Part shown: positions 10,955 through 23,633 of the stretch, piece after piece
How the letters are laid out: each line of letters begins with the position of its first letter
How positions within the stretch are numbered: the first letter of the stretch is position 1
NCBI GenBank assembly: GCA_963971425.1
Contig: OZ020523.1
Location: forward strand, 23,975,105 to 24,039,104
Length of the DNA: 64,000 nt
Direction of reading: 5' to 3'
From: Bryoerythrophyllum caledonicum
Lineage: Eukaryota; Streptophyta; Bryopsida; Pottiales; Pottiaceae
Position numbers and translations under genes: made by a program
Notes under the pieces: generated by a model
What the model was told of the DNA's origin: nothing
Seen by the model: the letters and a program-made list of their open reading frames with translations, nothing else
The model's database searches: none

Positions 10955-11480
10955 CTAGGAGAACCAATGTCCTCTGGACACAATATTGTTCCTTGTCTCC
11001 AATCAAACACACCTTGTGACACAGAAGAAAATAAGACTCATAAGATCTTCCCACAAATATGTTCACTTAATCTGTAACTATCTTTCAATCTGTATGGTCA
11101 AAATTCATAAAGCTTTTACGACACTATCTCATATAAGTTGGGATTAATATTCTATGGTAATATATTTTTTTTTAATCTTGGGGGTTTCTAATCAATGTAG
11201 TAGACACTGTTCAAAACCACTTTTGATGTTTTATTTATGATATCACAAAATCCTAAATTTAAAGGATATCCTTAAAAACATGACCTTCAAATAACCAAAG
11301 TAGCAAATAAATCAATACCAATTATCAACTTAATTTTTTAAGATTAAAATTAATATTTAATGGCAAGTAGAAACTTAACACAAACCAATATTGTGTCCAA
11401 AGCGGATTTGTGTCAAGTACCTACTTCCGCCGTCCCCCCCCCCTTGTCCCCGTCCCCATCCCTATTCTCGTTCACAGGTG
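10955..11480 (-). mobile_element. Helitron-like 3' portion
   Basis: On the minus strand the segment ends CTAG at 10958-10955, preceded by the hairpin GTCCAGAGGAC and a 10-nt spacer. It holds a short CCCCGT tract at 11430-11475, the same internal order as the units at 3.2-4.4 kb. The 5' end was not located. Confidence 0.45.
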
Positions 11481-12089
11481 GATCTTTTCAGAATATTTAA
11501 TGCATTTGAGAACATAGAGTTGTTCTATTCTTCTACAGAAGCCATAAGAAATTCTATCTAATATGTAGAAAAAATTGGGAGGGTAGGCATGACCACTTTG
11601 TACGTACATAGATTGTATAACTGCTTGCTATAACATTCCAAAAATTCTGCAAAGCATAAAAATATGTGATAAACGTCAACATAAAATCATCATCAACAAA
11701 GAGACAACAATATTCACATATATTTTGCAAACCACAAACACATCTCATATTTTACCTTGGTCAACCCAGCTCTGATACTATTCGATACACCATTAGAAAA
11801 CAAAGTACACAAAATACAAAACCAAGCATGCCAACCTAACCAATCATACAAAATTATCCCATGCATGTGCTCTACCACCCATAAATGACCTGGGAAATTT
11901 CTGAATCACATACACCAATTCCGACGAAATAAACAACGGGATTGCACCGATACTAGTCTCTATATTGTCTTTATATCTAGTCGTCAAAACAACTTTTTGA
12001 GAATGTAGCCGTAGGTAAGCGCCATATCTTTCCAAAGGGTAGGTATGCTTGACCACACGGACAAAAACCAATTCTATTATTAATCACTC

Positions 12090-12360
12090 TATATAATAAA
12101 AGCAGTATCCTTGCCAGGTGAAGCTAGGTGCACAATTTTGACAACCAGGTGAAGCCACGTGGATGATGATTTTTTCAAGGTGGACAATGATATATTTTTA
12201 CTTTAAGTTAGGATAAGTTTCAATTTTATTTTGACTTACCTAAACTTATATTATTTGTTGGTGACAACAGGTTAGTATACTAGTATAGATAATAATTAAA
12301 GAGGAAGAGGTTATACTGGATGATGAAATTCAACAATAAATGACGGGTATAAAAAATAAA
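12090..12360 (+). mobile_element. Possible 5' end of another Helitron-like element
   Basis: The stretch starts TCACTCTATATAATAAAAGC, a form common at plant Helitron 5' ends. It then carries sequence related to 1130-1250. No matching 3' end was found. Confidence 0.3.
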
Positions 12361-12361
12361 T

Positions 12362-14060
12362 GACTCAGACTATCCTTAAGCCATTGGGACAACGGGTAGG
12401 TAGCCTTGTTAGAGGCAACAATTGTTGTACTCTTCCAGGAATAGACAACTCTTGATAAGGTTTTAAAATAAAAACGTGAAAGACTAGATGTACCTTCATG
12501 GAAGTTGGTAGTTCTAAACGGTATGCCACTGAATTGATTTGTTTTTGGATGACAAACAGTCCCATTCTCCGGTAGTCCAGCTTGTCACATGGTCTCTTGG
12601 TCTTGATATTCCGTTAAAGAAGCCATACTTTATCTCCAGCTTGAAAATCATGTCCTTGATTTGAAAATTTGTCTATAGATGTCCTATAAGACTCTTGGAC
12701 GGCTTGCAATTGACGCTTCAATGGAGCTTGAAGCTGTGATAGTTGCTTTGCAAACTTATTAGGTGCCAAGTTACTATTTGTTGGCAAATTTAACAGATCA
12801 AGCTTTGGGTGATAGCCATAGTTGGAATAAAATGGTCTTTGTTGAGTTGAAGCATGAAGAATATTGTAAAATGCAAACTTTGCTAGCGGTAGATATGTCG
12901 TTCAATCGTCCTGTTAATGGTTTATGCTGCATCGTAAATAGTGCTCTAGAACTTGATTAATCTGTTCTGTTTGATCGTCAATTTGAGGATGGAAAGCTAA
13001 AGAGAGTTGATATCTACCTTCAATATTTCAAAAAATATATCTCCAAAACTTCGATACAAATTGGGTTTCCCATTCAAATATGATATTGTCACGTAAACCA
13101 TGATATCAATACACATTATCAAGATAAAGCCTTGCCATGTCTTTGCTTGACAATGAGTTCTTGGAAGGGACAAAATGCACCATTTTTGCAAATGGTCCAC
13201 CACAACAAAGATGTTGTCAAATGAATTTGATGGCAATAAAGCCATAATAAAGTCCATAGAAACGGAAGACCATGGTCGATGCAAAATAGACAACGGCAAT
13301 AGAAGTCTATATGGGCAATGCCGAGGATTCTTGAACCTTGAAAAAATATCACAAGAAAGGGAAAACTCTTCACATCCTTCCACATTTGGAGCCAACAGAA
13401 ATCTTGGAAAATAAGTTCCAAAATCTTGTTGTGTCCAAAATGACCCGCAGCTAGAAAGTCGTGACAAGATTGAAAAACCTGAAGTTGTGTTAGTCCTTCT
13501 GGGATATACAATTATTCTTCAAAGTATAAAAGATCCCCCTCCACCTTAAATTTGTTGTCTTCATCACTTAGGCAATGCTTGATGTCGAGGGCCACAAAAT
13601 CCTCAATGGTTGCAATGCGCATTTGATTGAGGACTCTCAACATCAATAGGTGTTGATAAAACAGTAGCGCAAAGGCGAAATAGCTTTGGCTCCAACAAAG
13701 TTATGCACTATTGATCAAACACTGCTTCTCTAGCCTTGGGTGCACGATACGATCTCCTCAATTATGCATCGGATAGACCTTGTTGCTTCCCTGGTCGACA
13801 AGAAATAACAAAGTTGAATTGGGACACCAACATATTCGATGGAGCTTGATGGCGATTCAAAACCAAAGACAATATGAAGTATTCTATATTCTTGAGGTCT
13901 ATGTATACAGTCACAGGATGCGCTGCTCTTTTAAGAAAGTGACACCACTATTGAAAGAATCTACAATAGCATGAAGTTCCTTATTGTGGACCTCATAATT
14001 GATCTCGGAAATAAGAAACTTTCAAGAGTAGAATGCAACTAGATGGAGCTTCTTCTCTTC
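12362..14060 (-). pseudogene. Decayed Ty3/gypsy retrotransposon pol (RNase H and integrase)
   Basis: Read on the minus strand the domains come in Ty3/gypsy order. At 14050-13760 is RNase H (a NYEVHNKELHAIV block, then HPVTVYIDLKNIEYF and RPGKQQGLSDA). At 13530-13390 is the integrase zinc-binding arm (AGHFGHNKILELI). At 13330-12960 is the integrase core (HRPWSSVSMDFI, then NIFVVVDHL, then FFEILKVD). From about 12950 down come the C-terminal blocks (GYHPKLDLLN, QAGDKVWLL, KLDYRRMG, VAYRLELP, HLVFHVFILKPYQ). Several stops and frame changes make it non-functional. Protease, reverse transcriptase and long terminal repeats were not found, so this is a fragment. The ending resembles chromovirus-type integrases. 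Confidence 0.85.
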
Positions 14061-14317
14061 ACACCTTGGTAAAAAAAGCCCTCTCTCCAATAAAATATAG
14101 GGAGCATGTTTTGACTACACCTCCTCCCTGTAAAATCTGTAGGAGTGTTTAGCTTGAGTCCATTTTTTTTCCCATCAACATTTTTTAAAGGATGGGCCTT
14201 CGTCTTAGCCCCCAAAGAACCTAGGCATTTCAAAGGAATCTTTACTACACTAATTAAATCTTTCAATTACACCCCTTTTCTACCTCTAAAAATTGGTGCG
14301 CACAACTTAGAGCCCAT

Positions 14318-15174
14318 TTAACCCTGGAGGGACGTTTTGAATTTTGGGCAAGTACCTAAATTTCTAAAAATCCCGTTCTTAACAAAAAAAAATTATACCA
14401 TATTTTCCTTGATAAGATCTTTGTGGAATAATTTTTCAATTTTTTCAGATTCATAATATGAAAGTTATTAGCCTTCAAAGTAAAATTGGAGACACCGGGC
14501 AGCTCCAAAAAAATTGGTAGAAGTTTCTATTGACTTTGAGATTTTTCATACATGTAGAGAATATTACCTTCTTTGAAGATGTCAAAAAAGAATTCTTGTC
14601 TTCAGTGTAAGAAAACATTTTAACCCAAGTCAAACATTAAATTCACACATTGTCGGGCAAGGTATCCAAAAACTTCTTCTTTTCTAAATAAAACCTAGAG
14701 ATCTTCATATTTTTCACTTTTTGTTTTTTTAACAACAATGTGTGGTGAAAACCTTCTTGTCGGTTGTGTGGGTTATCATCTTTAAACATATTGAGTTCAC
14801 CATAAAATAAAACAAGATTTGGCAATTCTGAACCTCCATTAATGAACAATTCTGAACAATTAATGATCAACATGATGGTATAAAATGTAGGCCTTGTGTA
14901 GTGCAAACATTTGACACCAAGTGAAATCAAAGTCCGTTGATCCACTAAACCCAAAGAAGAAAATGAACCATTTCCTCTACTTCAAACATAATAATCTTTC
15001 AACCAGTAAAGTTGTTGAAATTTTGTGAAGATCTCTCAATAAATCTTTATTGAGATCCTTTAGTTGAAACTACAAGTAAATGAACATTTTTGTTTCCTTC
15101 CTTACTCATTGCACTAGAATCAACAATTTTGAAGTGTTTTTGGTGTGGAAGTGTTAAAGAAATAGAGGGGTTAA
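14318..15174 (+). mobile_element. TTAA-bounded piggyBac-like element, copy a
   Basis: TTAA followed by CCCT opens it, and GGGG followed by TTAA closes it, 857 bp in all. Its interior (GGGCAAGTACC near the left end, GAAGATGTCAAAAAA in the middle, GAAGTGTTTTTGGTGT near the right end) is shared in the same order with 38653-39578 and inverted with 30329-31281. No coding frame is conserved among copies. The superfamily is inferred from the TTAA target and CCC-starting ends. Confidence 0.6.
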
Positions 15175-16952
15175 TGCGGAGTGTAATAGGAAACCGTCCT
15201 ATCATGCCCAAAATCTTCCACAAGAAGATGGCGTTTCGTCAACGAGAGCAGATATTGTGAGTTTTCTTGAGCTTCCTTGTGAATTCTTACACTATGTTTC
15301 CTGATTTTTCCTCTTAATTAGAGATTGATTCTTTGTGAGGATTCCCTTTTAGTCAGTTTTATAGATTGAGAGGTTTTTGACATTCTGATTTGGAAGTTTT
15401 TTTTAATGTTGGAGCTTCTAGGTTGTGAGGTTCGAAATTGTGCTTTGTTTGGAGACTTTTTGTGACCTATATTTTCTTATTTCTGCAGTTTTTTTTTTTG
15501 AGATTATTGTGCTCTATTTCTAGAGTTTTCTTGATGGATGTTATCGGTTGTAATTGTTCCATGTTCATGAGTTTCATGTGATGTGTACTTCTTATGTAAC
15601 CATTTAATCATGCCGTGTCTAAAGTAGCCAAACATCATGGAGGTTGTATGAGCCCATTGATGCTTCTAAGCAAAGGTGGTCGTTGTTGGTGAATAGATTG
15701 AAGCATCTCTGGTGTCGGTATTGGAGCTTCATAAACCGACCATGGTTACAACATTGGAGCCATGGTTTATTTCCTTATTAACCAAGCGGTTCGACTCTCT
15801 TTTAGGGCTACAACTAAACCTGGTACTGAGGTGTGTGATTGCTTTCGAAGGGTCACTCCTGAGACTCAACATGCGGTTGATGATGCAAAATTTCGTAGAA
15901 AACAATACAGGAGCTTGACTCCGAGTTTGCTAAGCTAAAGAGTTTTAAACCTTACATCTCCGTCACTGAGGATACGACATGGTCTCAAATGGTTACATTC
16001 CATACTTCAAAAATAGCACTCTTGAAAATAGCTACTTTGGAATGACGAGGTTCACTGCCATTTTGATTATATTGAGATGTAGTCTCAAGTCTCATCACCT
16101 CTGTCCTTCGACCAATTTGATCATATCATGGAAGGGCGTCTATACGTTGACACAACCGTAAAAACGTGAATGCTAAAAGCTGGAGATGCTCACAAACAAG
16201 GATGCTCTCATTAGTCTACGTATGAGGTACCTGGCCTCCTCCGCCTCGTAGGCCATTGGATTTGGCTCCAACGGCTGCAGTTGATCCTGATTTTTAGTGC
16301 AAGTTGTACAGTAATTGTTGGATCTAGATGTGGTGCGTGCGCTCAGCGGTGACAGTTGATTGATGTGCGTGTATCGGTGCGTTGTCGACTTGGATGCGGC
16401 TATGCACGCCTCCACATTGAACGTGAGTCATTGCACTTCCTCTTCTCCACCATTGCATCTCGCACTTCACTCCACTTCTTTCTCTGTTCTTTCTTCTATT
16501 CTTGCTTTCTTTCTTTTCTTTGTTTTGTTTTTTTAGGAAGTGATTGCATTGAATGGAGAGATGGATTGTGCCGTGTAGTTTGCAACTTGGATCTGTGAAC
16601 ATCAGTGACAGTGGCAATAGTAGCTTGATGAGGATTTGGATTCCAATATTTGATTCGTATCTCTAACTCTGTGAGAAACCACAAAATGCTTCCCAGTCAA
16701 GGTTTTGGAATATGCAAAGGAGAATGAGAATCGTGCATTTGTGAGTCTGTGATCTGTGAACATCATTTTGCTGGCGATAGCAAGTTTGTGACGATCCGGT
16801 TCTTGATTTTTTGATTCGTGACATGAATGTTGTGAGAAATTTTGTGAAGTGAATTTTATGAGAAATTTTGTGACGTGAATTTTGTGAGAAATTTTGTGAC
16901 GTGAATCTTTATTCCCGATTGCCGCTTATCAACCTGATGCCAGAGTACACTG
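15175..16952. other. Spacer with possible eroded coding remains
   Basis: A plus-strand stretch near 15800-15940 can be read as a short Arg-rich frame, and GC rises near 16180-16620. No family is recognised and stops are frequent. Confidence 0.3.
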
Positions 16953-17157
16953 AAAATGATGTTTAGTGTATCTACACTATACGATAAAGATGTGCTATAG
17001 TTTTTTACTTCTGATGAAGTTTTTTAGTGCAAGCACAACTCTCTATACCAGTCATAAAGTCGGATCATTGTAGACATAGCTGGTCAAAATATTCATCAAG
17101 AGTAAAAGATGTTAGCATTTATAAATCAATTAGTGTTGATACACTTAACATCATTTA
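16953..17157. mobile_element. MITE family C, copy C1
   Basis: The ends are imperfect inverted repeats: AATGATGTTTAGTGTAT on the left and ATACACTTAACATCATT on the right, about 205 bp apart. The interior matches C2 at 22751-22952 in the same order, including the GATCATTGT and AGCATTTATAAATCA blocks. Confidence 0.6.
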
Positions 17158-20100
17158 TAAAGGAGTGGTTTAGAACATCTTGTTGCATTTGATTGGAGGA
17201 TTGAGTTTTCGGGGTTTAGAGTGACAGTTTGAATGCAATCTATAGGTGTATGTTGACTTTGTTTTTTGGATTACATTGTTCTTGTTTAGCCGCTAAGGAT
17301 TATGGAGTGCACGCAAGGCTTCAATGGAAGTTGGGCTAGGCCTTCTTCAACGTAAATAGAGCATGGACTTTATAATAGTAACAATCGTTTTTGACGACAA
17401 AGCTTTCCACTTTATGGCAATCCTTATGCTAGCTCATCAACAATTGTTGTCGCTTCAGTCCTACGTCTAATCCAAATACTACCTAGCCGAGTGACAGCAA
17501 AAAATGATGAATGAGACCCTAGATTGGACTGAGATCCTGAGTTGTAAGAGATCCATACTAGAGCTACGGTAGTCTAAACCCTTTGTTTCCTAGTTTTAGT
17601 GGACCAATGGCCTCCTTTTAAAATTTTGTTGGTATCATAGACTCCAAATTGGAATTACTAGAGGTTCAGTTAATTATTTTTTACCTACTTAAACATCAAC
17701 AACCAAAATAATAGGGGATGTTTTGGCTCTTGATTCAATTTTATAAAAGCACCCTTATTACTATCACACCATGATTGTATCACCTAAAGTGGGAAAGGGA
17801 TTTCTCTATCAAAGAACGACCCTTTTATTATCCCAAGAACCCTTTTTTATGTAATAGTCCTTAGAGAAAAATCTGGTATAAGTATGAAATTGAAAAATAA
17901 AGTTGGTGTAAAGAGGATATTTTATAGTACTTTAGGATCCTTCCTCTCTTGTCTCGCCAATCTCTTTATTACCTCCCATTTGGAAAAAAAAATTAGAAAA
18001 ACTCTATCATCATAAAATCCACAAGAAGTTCTAGAACTTTTTGAACAAGATCTACATTTTGAGGATGTTGCAAGTGATAGTACAAATGACATTGTTGATG
18101 TTGACACAATGCTAGCTAATGTCAATAACATTGAACCTAAGGTATTGAAATAAAAGATGCTCAGGCATTTGGTAGAGAATTTGTCAATTTTGTGTTAAGA
18201 AAGTAAATCAAGTATTTACTACCATAGACTCTACAAATGAATAAAATATATGACAAACTTACAAAGATGCATGTTACCCAATTGGCATATAGCAAGCAAA
18301 CTTTTGACATTTGAAGTTTCTATACTTTCAACTAGCAGTGGAGAAAATTTATGTTTTAGCACTTGTAAGAAGGTACAATAATAATATATGTGCATTTGAC
18401 ATTTTTATTTTATTTTTTGCAATGTTTCTCTAATACGTCTTTAATTCATGGATTTGTATTGAATCTCTTACAGCTTGCCTACAATGTATTACAATGGCTC
18501 CACATCTTGCTCCAGGTGCATCATTCCTCTTAATTTGGATCTCCTTCCAATTTCAGGCAATACCAAATCATGGTAAGCTCATTCCCTAGCTGTGAAGAAA
18601 ACTATGAGGGAATTTCGTAGACCGACTCAATTCTTGTGTTACAAGCATGCGTATTTTGTCTTTTTGAAGATTTGTGTATTCAAAGTCAATGTTGACTTCT
18701 TTGCTCATGTGCCCACCTTTAGTTTTAATGAAGAAAAGCTAGTGTTGGAAAGCAATATATTGATACATCCATTGACTTGGTTCAGAGTTTAGCATTTATG
18801 TTTTAATTGATTACCACATATTGTATATAAAAGTAGATGCTACTATTGAATGAATTTGGAGTCGTTTGTATTTATCTATTTATTCTATGTTTTAGATATT
18901 TGATACATATCTTCATATGTAATGTTAATAAGCACTAAATTTTGGTCATTTTGCATCCCATTGTGGAATTATATTTGGTTCACTTTTTTAAAAAACACTA
19001 AAAATCAATCCTCGTTCAACCGTAGTCAATGGCTTAAAATGCAAAGGTTCTAACTTCATCTCTTCCTCCACTTCGTCAACAAATGGCTCAAAAGGTCCAC
19101 TATCACTGCTCACAGAGATGACAAGCTCATAGTCATTTTTTCTGCTGTAGAGCTCTTTTTCTTCTCAACAATTGCTCCATGCCACCCTATATGATGAAGA
19201 TATGAAAGGAAGAGTGTTTCTAGAAGACATAAAATATATCTTTGATAGATGGACTGTTTCAACCCTATGTGTGAGGCCCTTTTGATGATGACAAGTAGAC
19301 ACCAACAATAATATAGTAAAAGGTGAGGCACTTCCAAATTTCCCACCCATGGTTTAATACAATTTCAAGCAAAAAAAATTATAAAAAAATTTATCACAAG
19401 AATTCCACGGTCTTAGGTCCATAATTTTACTAATTTAAGTAAAATTAGACTCTTACTAAAACAAATATAATACTCTCTGAATATCAAACTTTGTCAAGAT
19501 ACATTTCTAAAATTTGTAAAAAATCTCTATAGTCTATTTTCATGCTCACCACTCCGTGCTCACATACAAGCCTCCTCCGTATATCAATGTGTGTTTTGTG
19601 GTCATTCAAAGATAACAATTGCATGAATTTCAAATATAAGATTGTAATAGTCATCAATGTTATAATTTCAAAAATCAATTCTCTCTATCTAATATGCATC
19701 TTGAATAAGTGAAAAAAAAAATCATCATTTCTTAATAATCTGCATGAATTTTAATAACATAATCAAGCTTTAAGTGTGCTTTTAAGAAACATAGCCAGGT
19801 CCTTTAGGGGGATAAATGCTATCGTGTCTAGAGGTATCAAATAAAAATACCTTGCTATGATCTTGTGGATAATATTATTGAAGTTGAAAAAATGAATTTT
19901 AAATACACCAAAGAAAGCATACATTTAAACTTGAACTAAAAAGTATCATTCAAAAAAAAATTCAACTTCAAGATATTTTAACGATGTAATAGAATTAGAC
20001 ATTTATCATAAAAAATTATGTGAATATTAAATATATATATAAATAATTAGATATATTATACTTATTTTATTTTGTAAGAAAATCATATTAAGGATGGAAT

Positions 20101-20320
20101 TTTTGAACTCATGAATATTCCAAGACCATGTAAAGTTTTTTAAAGATATTCCAACAATATATGAATAACCTTTGAAATGGTGGAAAGGTCATAAGCATTG
20201 AAAGAACACTTACATAAGATTACAAATCAATGCGGTTTCCAAATTTGGATATATAAACATATCAAATGAAACCACCATAAATCACATGAAAATAAATATT
20301 TAAAAGTTCGAAAGGAAACA
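17158..20320. other. AT-rich spacer
   Basis: No supported gene lies here. A short acidic plus-strand frame near 18018-18153 (about 45 codons, after a stop) looks coding-like but is unrecognised. The small minus-strand frames at 19110-19350 start with non-ATG codons and lack any recognised motif. Confidence 0.4.
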
Positions 20321-20329
20321 CAATATCTT

Positions 20330-21283
20330 TCAATGATGAATATTTCCAGGATTTGTTCCATGCCTTTGTGCGTAAACTGCAGATATAACAGTTCTTTTAT
20401 GTTTTGCACGTGTGCGACGACCAATTAAACGAAAATATGCATTTCTAGTCATGCGTTCTTGCATTTCTTTGTAACGGTGAAGGTCTTGTACTACATCTTT
20501 TTGTAAAATTTCAGGTTCTTCTTCTTCATTTGTTTCGCTTTTTATTACACTTGCTTCACCATTGTTGACATATTGGTTATGAATTGTTGCTTGCAAAGTA
20601 GTCTCTCGAACAAGTTCAAATTGTAGAGGCTCTCGAATATCTTTATGCTTTGGACATTTGGGAATTGGAGGAATTTCACGAAGCTTAAGGAATTCACTTA
20701 AGGGTTTCCATTCATTTTTTGGAGCATCACTCGGCAATGGTGGCACGGGATGTCCATTTATTTGCACAATTTCACCATCATCATCAATTGCATAACATTT
20801 GATGGTTGAAAAACCATCGTCATCTGTACGCATTTTAACAAGCCATGGCCTATTGAAGAGGACTTTTGAAGGTGGTATTTTTGGAACGCCGACATCTGTA
20901 ATAGATCCTGTATTAGGCACATCTGTATCATCCTCTAAGTGTGTATCATCATAGAGATATTTGGACGATGTTATTGAAGCATTTGTCAAACTCTCAATAT
21001 CACCTTCAAGATATACATCAATATTGTCCATGAATTTAGAATCCGTTGAATATTGTGTAATTAGGTGTTTAAGAATCTCTTCGTTTTTTTCCATGAATTC
21101 ATCTGAATGTTGATAGTTTCCCCTATGGTTTTTGTAACTTGGATCATACATGCATTGTCGAAAGTTTTCTTTGATAGCTCGAATGCAAGCATAACTCTCA
21201 CTTACTTCTACTTCTACCATTGTTGTGTCAATCTTTTGCTTTAATTTTCTACCACCAAAAAAATTCCGAATAAAACTTACCAT
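20330..21283 (-). CDS. Unrecognised AT-rich ORF, about 317 codons
   Basis: A single open frame runs from the ATG at 21283. Upstream the frame stays open to 21355 but without an ATG. An open frame this long is unlikely by chance in DNA this AT-rich, so it probably codes or coded recently. The N-terminus is basic (FFGGRKLKQK). Residues about 95-140 are rich in Asp, Thr and Ser. The centre holds a Pro-rich segment (GHPVPPLPSDAPKNEWKPLS) and IPPIPKCPKHKD. A poly-Glu patch lies near residue 260, and the C-terminus is Arg/Lys-rich (RLIGRRTRAKHKR). I see no signal peptide, membrane helix or known catalytic motif. Codons end mostly in A or T, unlike COI1 or the oxidase. It may belong to a transposon or virus-like insertion, or be a lineage-specific gene. 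I do not assign a function. Confidence 0.5.
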   Translation of the reverse strand: MVSFIRNFFGGRKLKQKIDTTMVEVEVSESYACIRAIKENFRQCMYDPSYKNHRGNYQHSDEFMEKNEEILKHLITQYSTDSKFMDNIDVYLEGDIESLTNASITSSKYLYDDTHLEDDTDVPNTGSITDVGVPKIPPSKVLFNRPWLVKMRTDDDGFSTIKCYAIDDDGEIVQINGHPVPPLPSDAPKNEWKPLSEFLKLREIPPIPKCPKHKDIREPLQFELVRETTLQATIHNQYVNNGEASVIKSETNEEEEPEILQKDVVQDLHRYKEMQERMTRNAYFRLIGRRTRAKHKRTVISAVYAQRHGTNPGNIHH

Positions 21284-21359
21284 TTTTAGTTTTAAGTAAA
21301 CAGTTTGGTTGGAAATTTTCAAGATTCCAAAAACGAAATCAATATAGATATACACTGAG

Positions 21360-22750
21360 AACTACTCTATAATGTAAATTTTGTGTTCTTATTTTTAAAA
21401 TGAAGTATTTTAGTATTATATACCACCACACAACCTTGTTATAAGATGTTAGAATCTACTACCAATTCTCATGACAACAAATCCATTAAAATTTCTCTTT
21501 AATTTAGTAAAACTCTCTCATGTAAGAGCACAAATTTTGAATTAGAAATTCTTCATTTACAATTAAAATTCAGAAATCATTTGAAATAAAAATCTAATAA
21601 TACAAAATTTGTGAAATTTTTAGAAGCAAGACCCAAAATCATATAAAGTAGATTTAAGTAAATTTTTTGATCAAATTAAAACTGATTCATATAACGTATG
21701 AACGTTGATTTATCATAAGAAAAAAAAAACAAATAATCTTGATATACTTACAAGATAATTAAAGTTTATCTAAAAAATATGATTCTTTGTAAAAAATTAT
21801 TTTGTTCTAAAAATTAAAGTTATTTATTCTTCTCTACTATATTCCATATATATAACACCATATTTTTATAATAATAATTCTATTTTGGAGTTCTAAATCC
21901 AATTCTAAATTCCATCATTATATATTATCAACCAAAAACAAATAAATTCATGTTCAAATATTCCTAAAAATTCAATCATGTATATCAACCATGCCATTTT
22001 TAAATTATTTCTTCTTTGAAGCTATCAAGTGAAATTAACTCTGAAACTTTAAATTTACATATTCAAAATGAAGGATGAAGAGAATTTTAAAGTATTGGGA
22101 GAATTGAACTTTAATATTATCTAGGTCCTAGGTATATTTTACTTTTGTCTAATTGTTGATTTGAAGTGGGCCTTAGTGTGCTAGATACTCTACATACTCA
22201 ATCATTTTATGTCATCTTTCTATTATATTACAAAGCTTAGATTCACAGCATAATTTCCTTGCACTGATATTGCAGAGGGTCACAAACATTTTGGAAAAAT
22301 AGTATAAAGGTGTTTCTAGTTGTCTACAAAAAAATTAACAATAATAAGCTTCTTAAGCTTTCAATTACTTTCCAGAAACTAGTGACATCCAAGACATTGA
22401 AGGTTAGCTTCCAAGAAATAAGCATTCAATCTCTTGGACACAATGAAGGCAACAAAGAAGTCAGATGTGTACAACATTGGCATCCTTGCGGTGAAGTAGC
22501 AAAACAAGAAGAAGAACCAGGTCCCAAATGACTTTAAACTACCGGGGAATGGTGGAGATCTACTCAAATATAGTGTAGTGGTTACGGGTTCAATTTTTGG
22601 CTATGACATCTTCTCTCTTCTTGATGGAAATACTTGCCGCAAGTTACCAATATTGCAACTTGTGTGTGCCAAAATTAAAACAAAAAAACAACTGCCCTTG
22701 ATTTTTGGACTGCCGTGATTATGGCACTTTGTGTCTTGCCGTGAAGTACA
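21360..22750. other. AT-rich spacer
   Basis: Nothing recognisable. The small frames at 22310-22567 on either strand lack supporting motifs. Confidence 0.45.
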
Positions 22751-22952
22751 CTAAATTTTATATTTAGTGTAGTGGTACTCAATGATTTGAAAGCGCTATA
22801 ACTTTTTACCTTTGATGAAGGTTTTTACTAAAAGTACGACTACTTAAAGAGGGTGATCATTGTCAACATGGTTGGTAAAAATATTCCTCCAGAGTAAAAA
22901 CTTAGAGCATTTATAAATCATATAGTGTGCCTACACTAAACATAAAATTTAG
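22751..22952. mobile_element. MITE family C, copy C2
   Basis: The ends are CTAAATTTTATATTTAGTGT on the left and the near-exact inverse ACACTAAACATAAAATTTAG on the right, about 202 bp apart. The interior aligns with C1 (16953-17157). It is non-coding. Confidence 0.65.
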
Positions 22953-23027
22953 AGTACTAGAACAGCTTCATGGGAGGTCCACCATAGTAGGTTCATAACA
23001 TGTTTGCACATTATGTCCACTTACTAA

Positions 23028-23633
23028 GGTAGAGGCACCCAATTCCGATCATTTAAGTCAGTTGGGGACTCAAATGACATTGTATGTCAAAAACATTTAT
23101 GTAGAAAGATGCAGAATTAGGATGAAACTCAACAAACATTTTTTTCAAATTTAATCTCAAAGATTTGCGATTGATATAGAATTTAGAAGCCCAAAAACCA
23201 TCGGAGCCCATAATCAAGATACAAAGTGGGTGAGATTTGGTGCCCTCCTTTGCCCAATGCCAATAAGTGAGAGTGAGTAAAAAGAGAGAAGACATGCCAT
23301 GAATAACCAACTCATGGAGGTACCCAAAATTAGTGAGAGTAGGGAAAAAGAGAGAAGACATGCCATGGATGTACTCATGGAGGTACCCAATGCGGATCGG
23401 CCTTGTTCAACTTTCAAGGCAAGGCCACCAATGAGAGCTCAATTGAGGTGGAGCAGCCCAAAATGCACACTTCATGACCCAATGCCGATAATGACTTGAG
23501 TTTTCAGATATTAAGTTGTCGGTTTTGGATCGCTTCATGCACCATTTCATGAATTTACCAGTTTCACACACCATGCCATGCATACTCTATTGATCGGAAT
23601 TGGGTGGCCAATCGGAATTGGGTGCCTCTACCT
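23028..23633 (+). mobile_element. Family B Harbinger-like MITE, copy B1
   Basis: It opens GGTAGAGGCACCCAATTCC and closes with its exact inverse plus one T. TAA precedes it and TAG follows, probably an eroded three-base duplication. It is 606 bp, against 545 bp for copy B2. The difference is largely a local duplication of about 60 bp around 23290-23390, where an AGAGAGAAGACATGCCATG block appears twice. The frames on both strands inside are not conserved between copies. Confidence 0.75.
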
